Shown: positions 1 to 11,300 of the stretch, in pieces | Position numbering within the stretch: position 1 is the first letter of the stretch | Layout: each line of letters starts with the position of its first letter | Assembly: GCA_031472005.1 (NCBI GenBank) | Contig: PZJY01000001.1 | Span: forward strand, 2,728,001 to 2,792,000 | Source: Tetracladium setigerum | Taxonomy: Eukaryota; Ascomycota; Leotiomycetes; Helotiales | DNA length: 64,000 nt | Reading direction: 5' to 3' | Made by a program: the position numbers and the translations under genes | Notes under the pieces: generated by a model | The model's database searches: none | Seen by the model: the letters and a program-made list of their open reading frames with translations, nothing else | What the model was told of the DNA's origin: nothing

Positions 1-1597
1 GGACTTCGCTTCCGAACGTGCACACACGATATCCATATCTGGCCACAATCGCAATCCAACCCGTCATTTATCCCGACCTCTTCCCTGTTGGCAATTGTTC
101 CACGAAAGGAACGAACCTTTCTCTCAAACCCATCACCCAAGCCATCCCGTTTCCCAGCGGACTGATATCTCGGTAACCTGCATATTTCTTCCGAGACAAG
201 CTGAGCGGGAGGGATTCCAGCTATTAGGTTGGAGATCCGACGAGACGAGAGAGTGGTGCATGGACGAACCGACGAGTGTCAAGATTGCCGCGACAGCCGC
301 GCTCCGTTTGTCTCATTTCCTTTCTCGTCTGAAAGGGGCTTTCTTGATACCCTTGTTCGTCTTCATTGAGGCGCGGAACGGCGGAGATTGTATGAATAGG
401 GGCATCTTGGCTTCGAGCACAAGCCAGCTTCGTAAGCCTCGTACAACTTTTGTTCAACAACTACATTGCTACTACAAGGCTTTTTATCTTGGTTTCCAGG
501 CAGTTCGGTTTCCTCTTCTAGTGCGCACTGTATTGTTTGGAAAATTTCCTACAAATTTCTCGATGGAGTAGTCTTGCAAGTGTAAAACTTTTCGAACCTC
601 TTTCAATATCGCTCGTACTGGCAACGCTCCAACTCAAGAAATACTGACAAGTTGAGAACAGAGCATTGACCCAATGAAAGCCCCCAAAAAAACAATAACA
701 TGAAAATATGGTTACAATACAATCTTACCCATCGGTAAATGTATATACACTTCTTGAATATCAAGAATTAAATCTCTTTCACCTCGGTTTTTTCGACTTC
801 GCCATACTCCTATCGTGCGAACGCACTGCCAACTGCCACAACTAAGAAATACAAACATATATTTAGAACGAGCAAGACATGAAATACAAAGCATCGGTAG
901 AGAGCCAGAAGGCTGAAATCAGGTACAAAGTCGTTAGAATGTGGAAGATGAAGGTGCTAGAATTCGAAGAGCAGAGAAAGTAGAGATGAATTATGGTCGG
1001 AGCCAGTCCATGAAGGATTCTCCCTGTAGATTCTCGATGCAAACAAAGCCAGCTCACGATGTATCGCACAAAGATTCGACGCAATCTCCTTTGATATATT
1101 TTTTTATCTAGTTGTAATCTTGTACTCGTTGTCAAGCCTTTGTCGTCGTCGTTTTTAAACCTTGCTGCCATATTTGCGGTTTCACTGTTTTTCCTCTTAA
1201 CGCCAAGCTGATATCAACATCAACGGTTCAAAGAAACTACCTGGTTAGGTAGAGCCACGCTGAAATAGGCGCTCACACGTCTATTCATGTGCTCCCGCTC
1301 ATAGATGAGACTCAAAGTTGTAAGCTTTGTTTCGAAACCTTCCGGTCTAAAATGAGCAACGATTGCGAGCTGTTGGGACACACGAATATTCTTCTTTGGG
1401 GAAAGGGGTTTGCGGCCGATCAGCGACCTCAAAGGCCTGCAGATCTCGGTCTCGCATCTCAATGTTTTGTAGGACGCCTTTGATTTAAATATTGATTTAG
1501 ACTTCATACCCTAAAGTCCCCTTCAGCTCGGCTCTAAGGCGACAAAAGCAAAAGATCAGCAGAGTTAAGTATATCGTTCGTACTGTTAAGGCACAAC
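1..1597. other. gene-free stretch at window start
   Basis: I see no supportable gene. Several open frames of 60-160 codons exist on both strands, the longest on the + strand at 95-571, but none has a recognisable domain, a consistent splice pattern or a convincing protein-like composition. It may contain untranslated sequence of a gene to the left of the window. Confidence 0.5.
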
Positions 1598-1830
1598 TTG
1601 TATTTAAGGATCCATCCTTTCATGCTTGATGAGAGGCATTTCGTCAAAAACCCACTGACCAAGGCCGCAGAGGTGGTGCGCCTCCTCAACCCCAAGATCA
1701 AGTTCTTCGTCTTTGCGACTCCAATGCTCGGACGCACGGTAGACCTACGCGTAGTTAACCTCTTATATAGTACATCAACTGTGGTGATTTCATCACCGAG
1801 CACACTGGCGAGTACCGAAGGGTAGATCAA
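1598..1830 (+). pseudogene. relic of a SNF2-type helicase ATPase domain
   Basis: About 75 codons on the + strand read like the middle of a SNF2/Rad5-type ATPase. A degenerate DEAH-like segment (LDERHFVKNP, about codons 10-19) is followed by RLLNPKIKFFVFATPMLGR, which matches the family's motif III region (usually a ..TATPMLNR.. form followed by a DL). The second acidic/Ala positions of the DEAH box are altered to ER, and the frame stops soon after motif III. No flanking helicase motifs are found in the nearby frames. I infer a short decayed fragment, not a working gene. The antisense frame at 1534-1956 is open but resembles nothing I know. Confidence 0.5.
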
Positions 1831-3629
1831 TAAACTATCAACGACCCAACTTCGGCTGATAGGAGATATTTCCATGGGACTACCACCGGCGAAAGTCGTT
1901 GTATACCACGACAAGTCCCCCCCCCACTTGTCAGTAGTAGTTTTTCCTGCCTTCAACCTTTTTTAATTTTTTTTTTTCACTACGACCGCGTTTTGAGCTT
2001 CACTTTACTAAAGATATGTGCCAAGGCGCAAAGTGAACTTCACTCTTCTATCTTTCACTTTCTAAACAACCTCTCAGCCTTAGGTCCTTCCTGAAAGGTT
2101 TCATTAATTTCTAGCTAGTCCTATTTTGGACTAGCACAGACCTTGCATATCATCCTCTTCGGCCTCCCTCTTCGATTTCTTTTCCGGCACTACCAACAAC
2201 AACAAAACACTCCACCTCGCTGTCTCGTCTACAACCCCAACTCCCCTCCCAGTTATTCTTCAAGTGTGCAAGAATGAAAGGAGCTTTAACAAGAAGTCAA
2301 GAAGCATACAGTTCACATTACGAATATCTTTCTTAATATTAGATTCTCTCTGCTGTCATTTAGTTCCAAGCGTCGAGTATATCCCCGCTGTCAAACACAC
2401 CTTCCCGCCACATTCACAATTCAGTGCTCTCACTTACTTTATTTCTCGTTCAGCTTTCGCTGTTTCATCGACAGTTTCTAAGATGAATGTAATCATGAAC
2501 CCAGAGAAGAAAGGCTTCAAAACTTCTGCTTGTAAAATAATAACCATTCGGAGATTATCAGTCTGTAAATGCTGTGCGCAAGTTCATCACAGTTCAGAAC
2601 TAAGACGTCCGCCTCCGCGGAATTTGTACTGCTCTGCGCAACCAGACAATTATCGATAATTTCTTTCGCTGTTTGTGCCCACTGGTAATATAAAGTCTTG
2701 GGATTTGATAGAGCTTCTTGGAGGGCTGAGAAGTTAACAGCCTGAAAGGGCGCTTGAGATGAACGGTATCTGAGATTGTAAGATTACATTACTCGAGCTC
2801 CAATAAGATAACATGTTTCAACAAACAGGCAGCTGCAAAGCTGACCTGTCTACGTCGATATATGAATTGTGAAAAGGTAATAATACCTCATGTTCTAGTA
2901 CTGGTGGGAAAGTTAAATCTTGTTTGGCAGCTCACTGGGTCTTTGTTCTCATCTGTTGGTATCGACGTCTTTTGAGTTTTATCTCACTATCTTTGGTCAC
3001 ATGGGTAGCCAAACTTCAACTTTAAATTTAAAACAAACTGTCGCCTAGACACAGGATTAGGGCAGGTACTTGAGATCTTCCCTTGAACAAGAACTTGGAA
3101 GATAAACAACCAAAGATACCATTCACCCTTCCAGACAGAAAGCTGTCTCGGAGACCTAGGACCTACAGCCTTTACACAAGCTACCTCGATAAAGTCCATT
3201 GCCTTGCTAGAACCTTTTCTGTTCAAGAAGGGGTTTCAAACTTTAAAAATTGGGAGATAAAGTTCTTTCCCAAAATTCTTGCAGGCAGTGGATTTTTTCC
3301 TTCCGAGTAACTGTACAATTCCCGTCCTCACCCTAATCTGTGACTTTTGCCCAGTGGTTCGATCACACTCATTTCAACGACAACATCTCACCAACGCCAA
3401 CCAACTCCAACTTCTCAGTATCATAACCAAAACCCAACCCAACCCACCTCAACTGCTCCTCCCCTTTTTTATTTTCTTATTTCCATCTCCAATTTTTTTT
3501 TTCCCCATTTCCAGACATCCTCTCGAACCCCACCCAAATACTAAACACACACATAGATCCAAATAAGCCCAGCCGGACTCCACAACAAGCATAAAACATT
3601 CATTTGTTTAGCACCCAAATACATATCCT
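1831..3629. other. gene-free stretch
   Basis: No supportable gene. AT-rich with pyrimidine-rich blocks (for example 1964-1978 and 3455-3510) and several short open frames with no recognisable domain. The pyrimidine-rich block at about 3360-3530 looks like fungal promoter or leader sequence but no start codon downstream leads to a convincing protein. Confidence 0.45.
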
Positions 3630-3717
3630 CCCTCGGTCGTCTAGTTGGTTTATGGCGTCCGGCTGTAATTGTCTCAGTCTCACCGGAATGTCGGGGGTTC
3701 GACTCTCCCCTGAGGGA
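3630..3717 (+). tRNA. tRNA-Tyr (GTA) with a 13-nt intron
   Basis: The cloverleaf folds cleanly. Acceptor stem CCCTCGG (3630-3636) pairs with CTGAGGG (3710-3716), with a single G-T wobble, followed by discriminator A at 3717. The D stem is GTC/GGC around AGTTGGTTTAT. The anticodon stem TCCGG (3658-3662) pairs with CCGGA (3683-3687), the anticodon GTA is at 3665-3667, and the T stem GGGGG/CTCCC encloses TTCGACT. The 13-nt intron (3669-3681) lies one base 3' of the anticodon, the canonical place for eukaryotic tRNA introns; tRNA-Tyr almost always carries one. C1-G72 and A73 are the expected eukaryotic TyrRS identity elements. A run of eight or more T residues at about 3753-3761 could serve as the Pol III terminator. 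Confidence 0.95.
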
Positions 3718-4779
3718 TCTTCTCAGGACAGATGCATTAACATCTGGAAATCTTTTTTTTTGGCTTTTTTTGGGGGCATCTTTATTTTGCAGTATTTTTG
3801 AGGGGATATTTTTGGACACATTGTCTGGGGACTGATGGCGGAATTTGGATTTTTTGGGGGGAAAAGATTCTTCTTTTGCGTTCAAGTAGGGTGGTGGGTG
3901 TCTAATCTCTCGCTCTGCAATGCCCACTTTCACCAAAGTACTCGAAATACACAATCATTTCAAATTCCAACTCAAACTCACGCACCTACTTCATTCCAGC
4001 CAGGAACAACCTGTGGCATGGGAAATATAGAGGATCTCGGAGCAGTGAACTGGGGTTTCTTTTTAACGCAAAAGAGTAACACCAATTTCGAAGAAAGATC
4101 TAGTGAACATGTAGATGTGACGGGAGATTTTTGCTAATCGAATATAGAGTAGAAAATCACAGCCCAACACACTCCATTGAACAACCCCAAAGTCATTTCG
4201 AAACTTCAGTGACACGTGTTGAATTTCGGATTTTCGTCTAACAATCTTGCCACTCCTTTCCCATATCGTCTAGCTAATCCAATGACCAATCACCACCACT
4301 ACAGTAAAATAATAACCAAAGAAAAAATATATGCATGTCAGCAGTAATTGCATTCAAATAAAATATATGTTAGGCATATTCTTACAAGACAAGGAACGAT
4401 AGACCGACTCCAAGAAAACAACTCATCTCACAAGGAAGAGGATGATGAGTGGAAAAATGATATGGACTATAGGACGCGACAAAAAAAGATAATAATGCGC
4501 AGCGCTATGATACCTATGATGTGATGCATGCAATGTCTAAAGTTCCAAAACAAACGGGGATACAAACAGTAGAATAAAAACATAACAAGGGAAAAAGGAA
4601 ATAGGTGTGTGGTGGGGAGGGTGATTCGCTTCAGTTGCTTCTCCACCTCCATCTCCATCTCCATCTCGTCAAAACGATTTCGATCTCCTCGTATTTCTAC
4701 AGCTTCTCTCCTCCTTCTCTACGTTTTCTTAAATTCTCCTTTTGGGTCTTTGAGTAGATGGATAGAGGAGAAGCCCATC
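3718..4779. other. gene-free stretch
   Basis: Apart from the T-rich tail behind the tRNA (3753-3771) I see no gene. Short open frames at 3835-4137 (+) and 4467-4664 (-) have no recognisable domain. The part next to 4780 is probably the 3' untranslated region of the minus-strand amino acid transporter. Confidence 0.5.
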
Positions 4780-7266
4780 CTACTTATTATCGCAATACCC
4801 TGGTAGAGGAGCCTCCGTGTTGCCGTTTGCCCAGCTCATGAGTGTGAGTGAGGTGGTGTACACCATTACCACGAAGCCGAAGATGCAGAGGAGGATATCG
4901 GCTGTTTTGCGGAATGTGTTCTTTGCCACACCTTTGAAGTGGAGAAGTGGCTGGATTTGGTGTTAGCAAGTGTATACTTATAATTGGAGAGGGTTTAAGG
5001 ACGGAAGTTTGAGAGTAAGGAAGGGTTAAGTGGAAAAGAGGGAGCTTACTGGATAAATGTACACCAACGGCACGCAGGCAAAGCTTCCCACGACTGCAAC
5101 GAACTTATCGAGATCATTCGCACCAACCCACGCAATTCCAGCGCAGAGCATGACGACAAAGAAACGGAAGAGATTCTTCTGCCATTTGATGGAAGGGTTG
5201 TACTTCCCGCTACGTGTGAACAGCTCGTTTTCAGTAATTCTGATTGCCGGGAAGATTTGGAGCGGTGTGGAAAGAAGAATGGCAAGAGAGTAGAGGAATT
5301 GGACACCGTTGACCAACTTGCTGTCTTGAGGAAGATTGAGGATAACGACTGTTTCGGTCTTGGAGCCGTAGGCAGCGTACGACAGTGCTCCCATAGAGAT
5401 GAAGATCACGCTGATGATGATCATAACAAGGGCGAGGACCTTGGGAAATTTTCGTTGGTCTTTCATTGATTCCTGGATGGGAATGATCAAGCCGATGCCT
5501 TCGAATGTGAAGATTGCGGTTCCAATGAATAAAGTCCAGTCATTGGGGTTGAAATTGATAATGTCTGCCACACCTCCCTGTTTGGCGATTGTCCAAATAT
5601 CATAGTAGTATAGATAAGCGAGTCCAACCATAATGAATGCATCAGCTATCAAAGCGGTGAATCCGAGCTTGCTGATATCTCGAAGGAGCGAGAAGGGTAG
5701 GAAGATGGTCATTTGCATCAAAATCAACCATTTGACGTCGATATGAGTTTGGCAGTTCGAGACCGCAAGAATAAAGGCCTGCAGATTTTCGGATGTGAAA
5801 ACGATATAGGCTGCGACAAACCCAATTTGACTGACGACGATAGAGCCGAGAATTGTATTGCGCATCCACCGGCCATACAAAATTCCACCAATATCACCGA
5901 ATGACCCTTCAACCTTCAGACGAGTATTTACCAGCAGGACGAAACAGTAGTAGCTCAGGATTGCCACGCCTACAAGAACCAGATTGCTGAATAGCATACC
6001 ACCATTGAGATAGGCTTTAGGCAAGAAAAGTACTCCAGTGCCAACGAAGGATTTCAGGAGTAGCATGAAGGCTCCAGTAGGACCGTTGGTGCCTTGAACA
6101 GCTCGCTCCTTGCGCTTTCGCTTGCGTCGTCCAGGAGTTAATAATGCACTGTCTTCCATAGGCTCGCGGTCCTCGTCACTCCCATCATCGTCGCCCTCAC
6201 CAACTCCAGCAAACTCCCCAAAGTACTCGTTGGGTTCTAGAACTTCGTCATCTTCCTCAAGTTCCTCACCAGCGAAATGGCCGTAGAGCGTCAGGAATTC
6301 AATAAAATTGTTTGTGAGCAACTTTGGCTGCCGTCTTGACCGTGTACCGTATTCCGAACCAACCTCCACTTCTCGATCTTCCGGAGAAGGGCTGACAGCA
6401 GCGCGGCGCAGAAAATTTCTTCGAAAGCCTCCAGGGACTTTGATAGACTCAATATCCAGCGTCTCATTCTCTGGGTTCGGTCTTGAGAGGTGGAAACTCT
6501 GACTTCTCCCTCCCTTTCCTTTCCCATGGGCTCGCGCTTGTGCCTCCTCTGTCCACCTGTATATGGGTCGAGTAACATCTCCACCCTGAAGGCGTAGACT
6601 GGAGAACTCGTCGTCGTCTAATCCTGGTGCAACTGCATCACTAGCTTGCTTTGCTCTGCTCGCTGGGGAGCCGGATGCAAAGGACATTGAAGCTCCAAAA
6701 ATGCCATCTGATGGCCCATCTCCCACTTGAGCGGTTTCCAAAGGTTGCACCAGATGGCGTCTCACCACTTCTGGATCCTCATAGGTATTTGGACCGGTCC
6801 AACCCTGTTGTGAGCCTTGTATATTGCGATTCCGGTCAAATGAGCCATAGATGCTCTGTTGGCCTGCTGCTTGTACTTGCAGTCCCGCAGCAGCTGGAGA
6901 GAGCGGTCGGAGAGGGGGGGTGCCAAAGCGAGGAGGCGACTGGCCGATTGAGTTTGAGAGAGCAGCTGCAAGAGCAGAGATACCGGGTCCTGGCAAGGAA
7001 TGGTTGGGTACAGGGCCTGCCAACGGGGTCAAGTTGTCTACGCTTTCCGACCCTATGGCTGCGTTTCTATTTGGCGTAGGTATTTGTTGCACTCGGGGCG
7101 TACTGGACAGGTTGTTCGAAGGTACTGGCGAGGCGAGACGTGCTGTCGAGGCCGCTCGAGGAACCGGGCTGCCCGATTCTCGTCCTCGAAAGGAGCCGGG
7201 GGATGATGACATTGGAACTGGTAATGGGCGGGAATAGGACGACGGTCCTTCATATGGGGCAGACAT
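4780..7266 (-). CDS. vacuolar-type amino acid transporter (AAAP/AVT family)
   Basis: Reads as complement(join(4780..4950, 5050..7266)), 795 aa. The intron at 4951-5049 has donor GTAAGC, branch site GCTAAC and acceptor CCAG; it replaces a spurious read-through end. The first ~395 residues are a low-complexity, Ser/Pro-rich and then acidic cytosolic extension. From about residue 395 the Aa_trans fold begins (LLLKSFVGTGVLFLPKAY, then about ten hydrophobic segments), followed by a short tail ending in a basic-poor stretch. This layout, a long N-terminal arm plus an Aa_trans domain, is typical of the AVT3/AVT4-like fungal group that exports amino acids from the vacuole using the proton gradient. 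Substrate cannot be read from sequence. It is divergent from the VHC1 gene across 1.1 kb, so both may share control elements. Start chosen at the first ATG of the long frame. Confidence 0.9.
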
Positions 7267-8393
7267 GCTGTCGGGCTTCTTGTGTAGAAGGCAGATGTGG
7301 TGAAGATGCGGTGGGATCTGAGAGGTTTTCTCTTATCTCATGCTGCTGTCATTCCAGTCGGCTGTGTCTTGGAGGAGGGTGTGATGCAGGATGGATGGCG
7401 GCTGAGAAAAAGCTGGTAACCAAGCTTTGCGTGGGATGGATAGATGGCTGGGGGTGTTACTGTAGTAGAGATGAGTCGCGGAGGCAGATATGGTGGTTAG
7501 TTATATCTTCGATGTCGAGTTCGAGTTCGAGTTCCAGAGGGGAATAGAAATGGAAATAGAAGCCTGACTGCCAATGACTAGTTGTAGGAGAGAATGAGAG
7601 CAATTCAATTGACAATGGGGGTTGCGTTGGGGGGTCTTGTGAGAGGTGCAAATCACAAGATTCCCGATAACGACGTACCCTCACCTCCCCTACGGCAAAC
7701 CCTGACCAATGGCGGGGCATCTTCTGGGGCCTGCGGCTGAGCTTGTGTGCAAGGCTTGTGTGGTGAAGAGACGGTGGACAATGTTGTACTGAGTAAACAT
7801 TTTTCAGATTGGGATGAAGAGATATATTGATTTATTTCATCATATATATACCTATACAAATAGGTATATGGACGTATGTCATGATAGGATGTACAGACTA
7901 GGACGATTCGCTGGTTGACCGTCAATGAGAAGAGCTAGCTTGGTAATTAATTACTGTATCTTGCGTGAAGCTTGAAAGAAGGATAGACATTGGATGGCAT
8001 GTATGCATGCGTGAATAGGTATACATACATACTTCAGGTACATAAAACTATATTGTCATTGTCTCTTCTTCCTCTGTTCCTTCAACATATAACAATGAGC
8101 ATCCAGTAAGACTTACAGTCAGTATTCCCATCTTCATCTGATTGACGATGGTGGGCAAGGCATGCCCCCACCCAGCTAGCTTCCATTGTCAAGAGCTCGG
8201 CGTAACTCAGTCTTTCGTCATGCGTTCCAGAACCTCAACTTTTCTGATCCAATTCCCCTCTGGAACGTCTACAGTATTGCCATCCCAACAAACATCAATT
8301 CGAGGCTGCGCTGGACACGCCTCCCCAATGTCTAGAACACAATAATACGTCTCCCTTTCCTCGCGACACATTATCCATTTCGAGGCCGCAACA
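7267..8393. promoter_or_regulatory. divergent intergenic region between the two transporter genes
   Basis: 1.1 kb separate the start codons of the AVT-like gene (-) and the VHC1-like gene (+), so this must hold both promoters. It contains a short (GAGTTC)n-like run at 7515-7534 and AT-rich TATATATA sequence at about 7843-7850. No defined operator can be assigned. Confidence 0.5.
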
Positions 8394-11300
8394 ATGTCCA
8401 ATTTTACGCGTTCGTCTTTGGACGGTTCGCAGATTCGCTACTCCAACTTCCGATCCCGGACGGCGAGAGACGAGATGGGGGAATTAAGCAGGCGCACTTC
8501 AGTTGTAGTAGAGGAGGAGGAGGATGGAAATAGTCACCTGGGAGAGGACAATCCATACGAACCTGCAACGGACAATTCGATACCCATCCCCCACGAACAC
8601 AGCTTCCTCAATCGCCTTGGAATACACAATGGGGAAGAGTCTGGAACAGTACGCAAGCGATCAGTGAGTGGGAAACGATCGACGGTACCGGATCAGGGCC
8701 TATTTTCTTCCGTACAAATGAACAACGAGGCCGAGTCGAAAAAGGCGAATGGGGACCCAACAGCTCCAAAGGCTGGACTGGGGCCGCGTCCAGTCGGTGG
8801 TTCGGAGAAGATGGGCACCTTTTCTGGTGTTTACACTCCGACGTGTCTGAACGTCTTGAGCATTCTCATGTTGTCAGTAATTTTTTGTGCTACCGTTACC
8901 CTTGAACCCATGGATTGTCCTGGTCCTGGAATCTTACATATAAATCGAAAAGAAGTACTGACTAGACCACAGCTTGAGGTTCGGCTTCATCTTGGGACAG
9001 GGAGGTGTTCTTGGAATTATGGGGATGTTGATATCCGCGTACGCCATCAATCTAATTACAACATTCTCTCTATCGGCAATCGCTAGTAATGGAACTGTTC
9101 GAGGTGGGGGTGCATATTACCTTATATCGAGATCTCTCGGACCCGAATTTGGAGGATCTATCGGAGTGGTGTTCTATTTAGGATTCGTGTTCAACACTGG
9201 TCTAAATGCTGTTGGTTTGATCGATTGCTTTACATTGAATTTCGGAGCCACTGCGGGCAACTGGGCTCAAGTACTACCAGACACTCCATGGTTTCTCTAT
9301 CTCTGGTCAACAATAGCCCTTCTACTTTGCACACTGATATGTCTTGCGGGCTCCTCGATTTTCGCGCGAGCCAGTAATGGGCTTCTAGTAATTCTCGTTA
9401 TCGCAACCCTCAGCATTCCATTCTCTGCGTTAGTAGTCAGACCCTTCGAGAACCCGAAACTTGGCATTGATTATACTGGTATTTCATGGACTACATTTCT
9501 CGGGAATCTTAAACCTGTAAGTGGTTTTCCTTATTGACTTGTCATTCTCAACTCAGCAGACGAAATACTGACTAGCGTCCAGAAACTCACTCGAGGCGCT
9601 GCTGGCAGCCAACTTCACGGCAAAGAAACATTCCAAGATCTTTTCGGAATTCTGTTTCCTGCTACAGGTGGTATTTTCGCCGGTGCTTCAATGTCCGGAG
9701 ATCTCAAACATCCCAGCAAAGCTATTCCTAAGGGCACACTCTACGGACTTGGAACGACTTTCGTCTTATACACATTAGTGATCTTCGCTATGGCTACCAC
9801 AATAACTCGTGGATCTTTCCTCCAAAACGCAAACATCATTCAGGATACCAATATCTCAGGCTTGGTTGTTCTTGCTGGCGAATTAGCCAGTTCCCTTTTC
9901 TCTACGTTGATGGGCGTCATCGGCTCTGCAAAACTCTTACAGGCTCTTGCAAGAGACAATCTGCTTCCAGGATTTTGGATATTTGCCCAAGGAACAAAAA
10001 AGGGCGATGAGCCGACCTACGCCATATTTGCCACTTACCTTGTTGCACAGGTCACGATGCTCTGCGATCTTAATCAGATTGCTTCATTTGTGACAATGAC
10101 CTACCTGGTAAGCTTCATGCCTCTGGGATCTTGTATCTTGCTGACGAGATTAGATGACATTCCTCGTGATGAATTTAGCATGTTTCCTACTTAAAATTGG
10201 CTCGGCACCAAACTTCCGACCCTCATTTCACTTTTTCAATTGGCAAACTGCTTTTACAGGAACCATTGTCTCTGCAGTAGCTATGTTCTTTGTGGACGGA
10301 TTTTATGCATCTGGGTGTGTTGGAATCTTGATCGTCCTCTTTCTTATCATCCATTACACATCTCCCCCAAAAGTTGGGGTGATGTCTCGCAATCGCTTAT
10401 CTACCATCAAGTCCGGAAATACTTGCTTCGTTTAAAGCAAGAGCATGTTAAATTTTGGCGGCCGCAAATCCTCCTTTTCGTTAATGATCCTCGGAGACAA
10501 TACCCATTGATCCAATTCTGCAATGCGTTGAAGAAGGGTAGTCTGTTTGTTCTTGGGCATGTCATTGTTACAGAAGATTTCGAAGGATCTGTTCCGGAAG
10601 CTCGTCGCCAGCAAGCCGCCTGGACAAAGTATATCGACTTCTCCAAGATCAAGGCTTTTGTGAACATTGCTATTTCCCCCGGCGTGGAGTGGGGTGCTAG
10701 GAACATTATTTTGAACGCTGGGCTAGGAGGTATGAGACCGAATATCGCCGTGTTGGGGTTCTACAATTTAGACGATTTGAGACGGAATCAGCCTTTGATC
10801 GATATCCCGGACGAGTTAGACACTCCTGAAGCTGCGCCAAAATCGAATCCACTGGACGAAGAACGACGAAGATTGCGGATGCGACAGCACACCAACGACA
10901 GGAAGTTGGACGGCACATTGCCCACGGATGTCTGCAAGACGGAGGCGATGATGAGCGTGACAAGCTACGTAACTATATTGGAGGATCTACTGTTAAGGCT
11001 ACAGATAAATGTGGCAGTTGCGAAGGGCTTCTCTGGACTTGAATTTCCTCATGAGGGAGAGGAAGGTTCGAAGAAGTACATCGATCTTTGGCCTATTCAG
11101 ATGAGTGCTGAGATTGTAGGAGAAGGTGATCAAAAACAGAATGTTTTGACCACGAATTTTGATACCTGTAAGATATTTTTCTATCTCGTTCAACCTACGA
11201 CAAATGTTAGGGCCGAATTTAGCAGGCATGGTAAGAACAGGTGCTGGCATCGAACTTCAAATCTGGTCCAAATATGCGGAAAGTTTAGGATCGCCCTACC

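Noticed and set aside
95..571. 158-codon open frame on the + strand
   Set aside because: No domain, odd composition, no consistent upstream or downstream exon; an 78-codon antisense frame is equally good.
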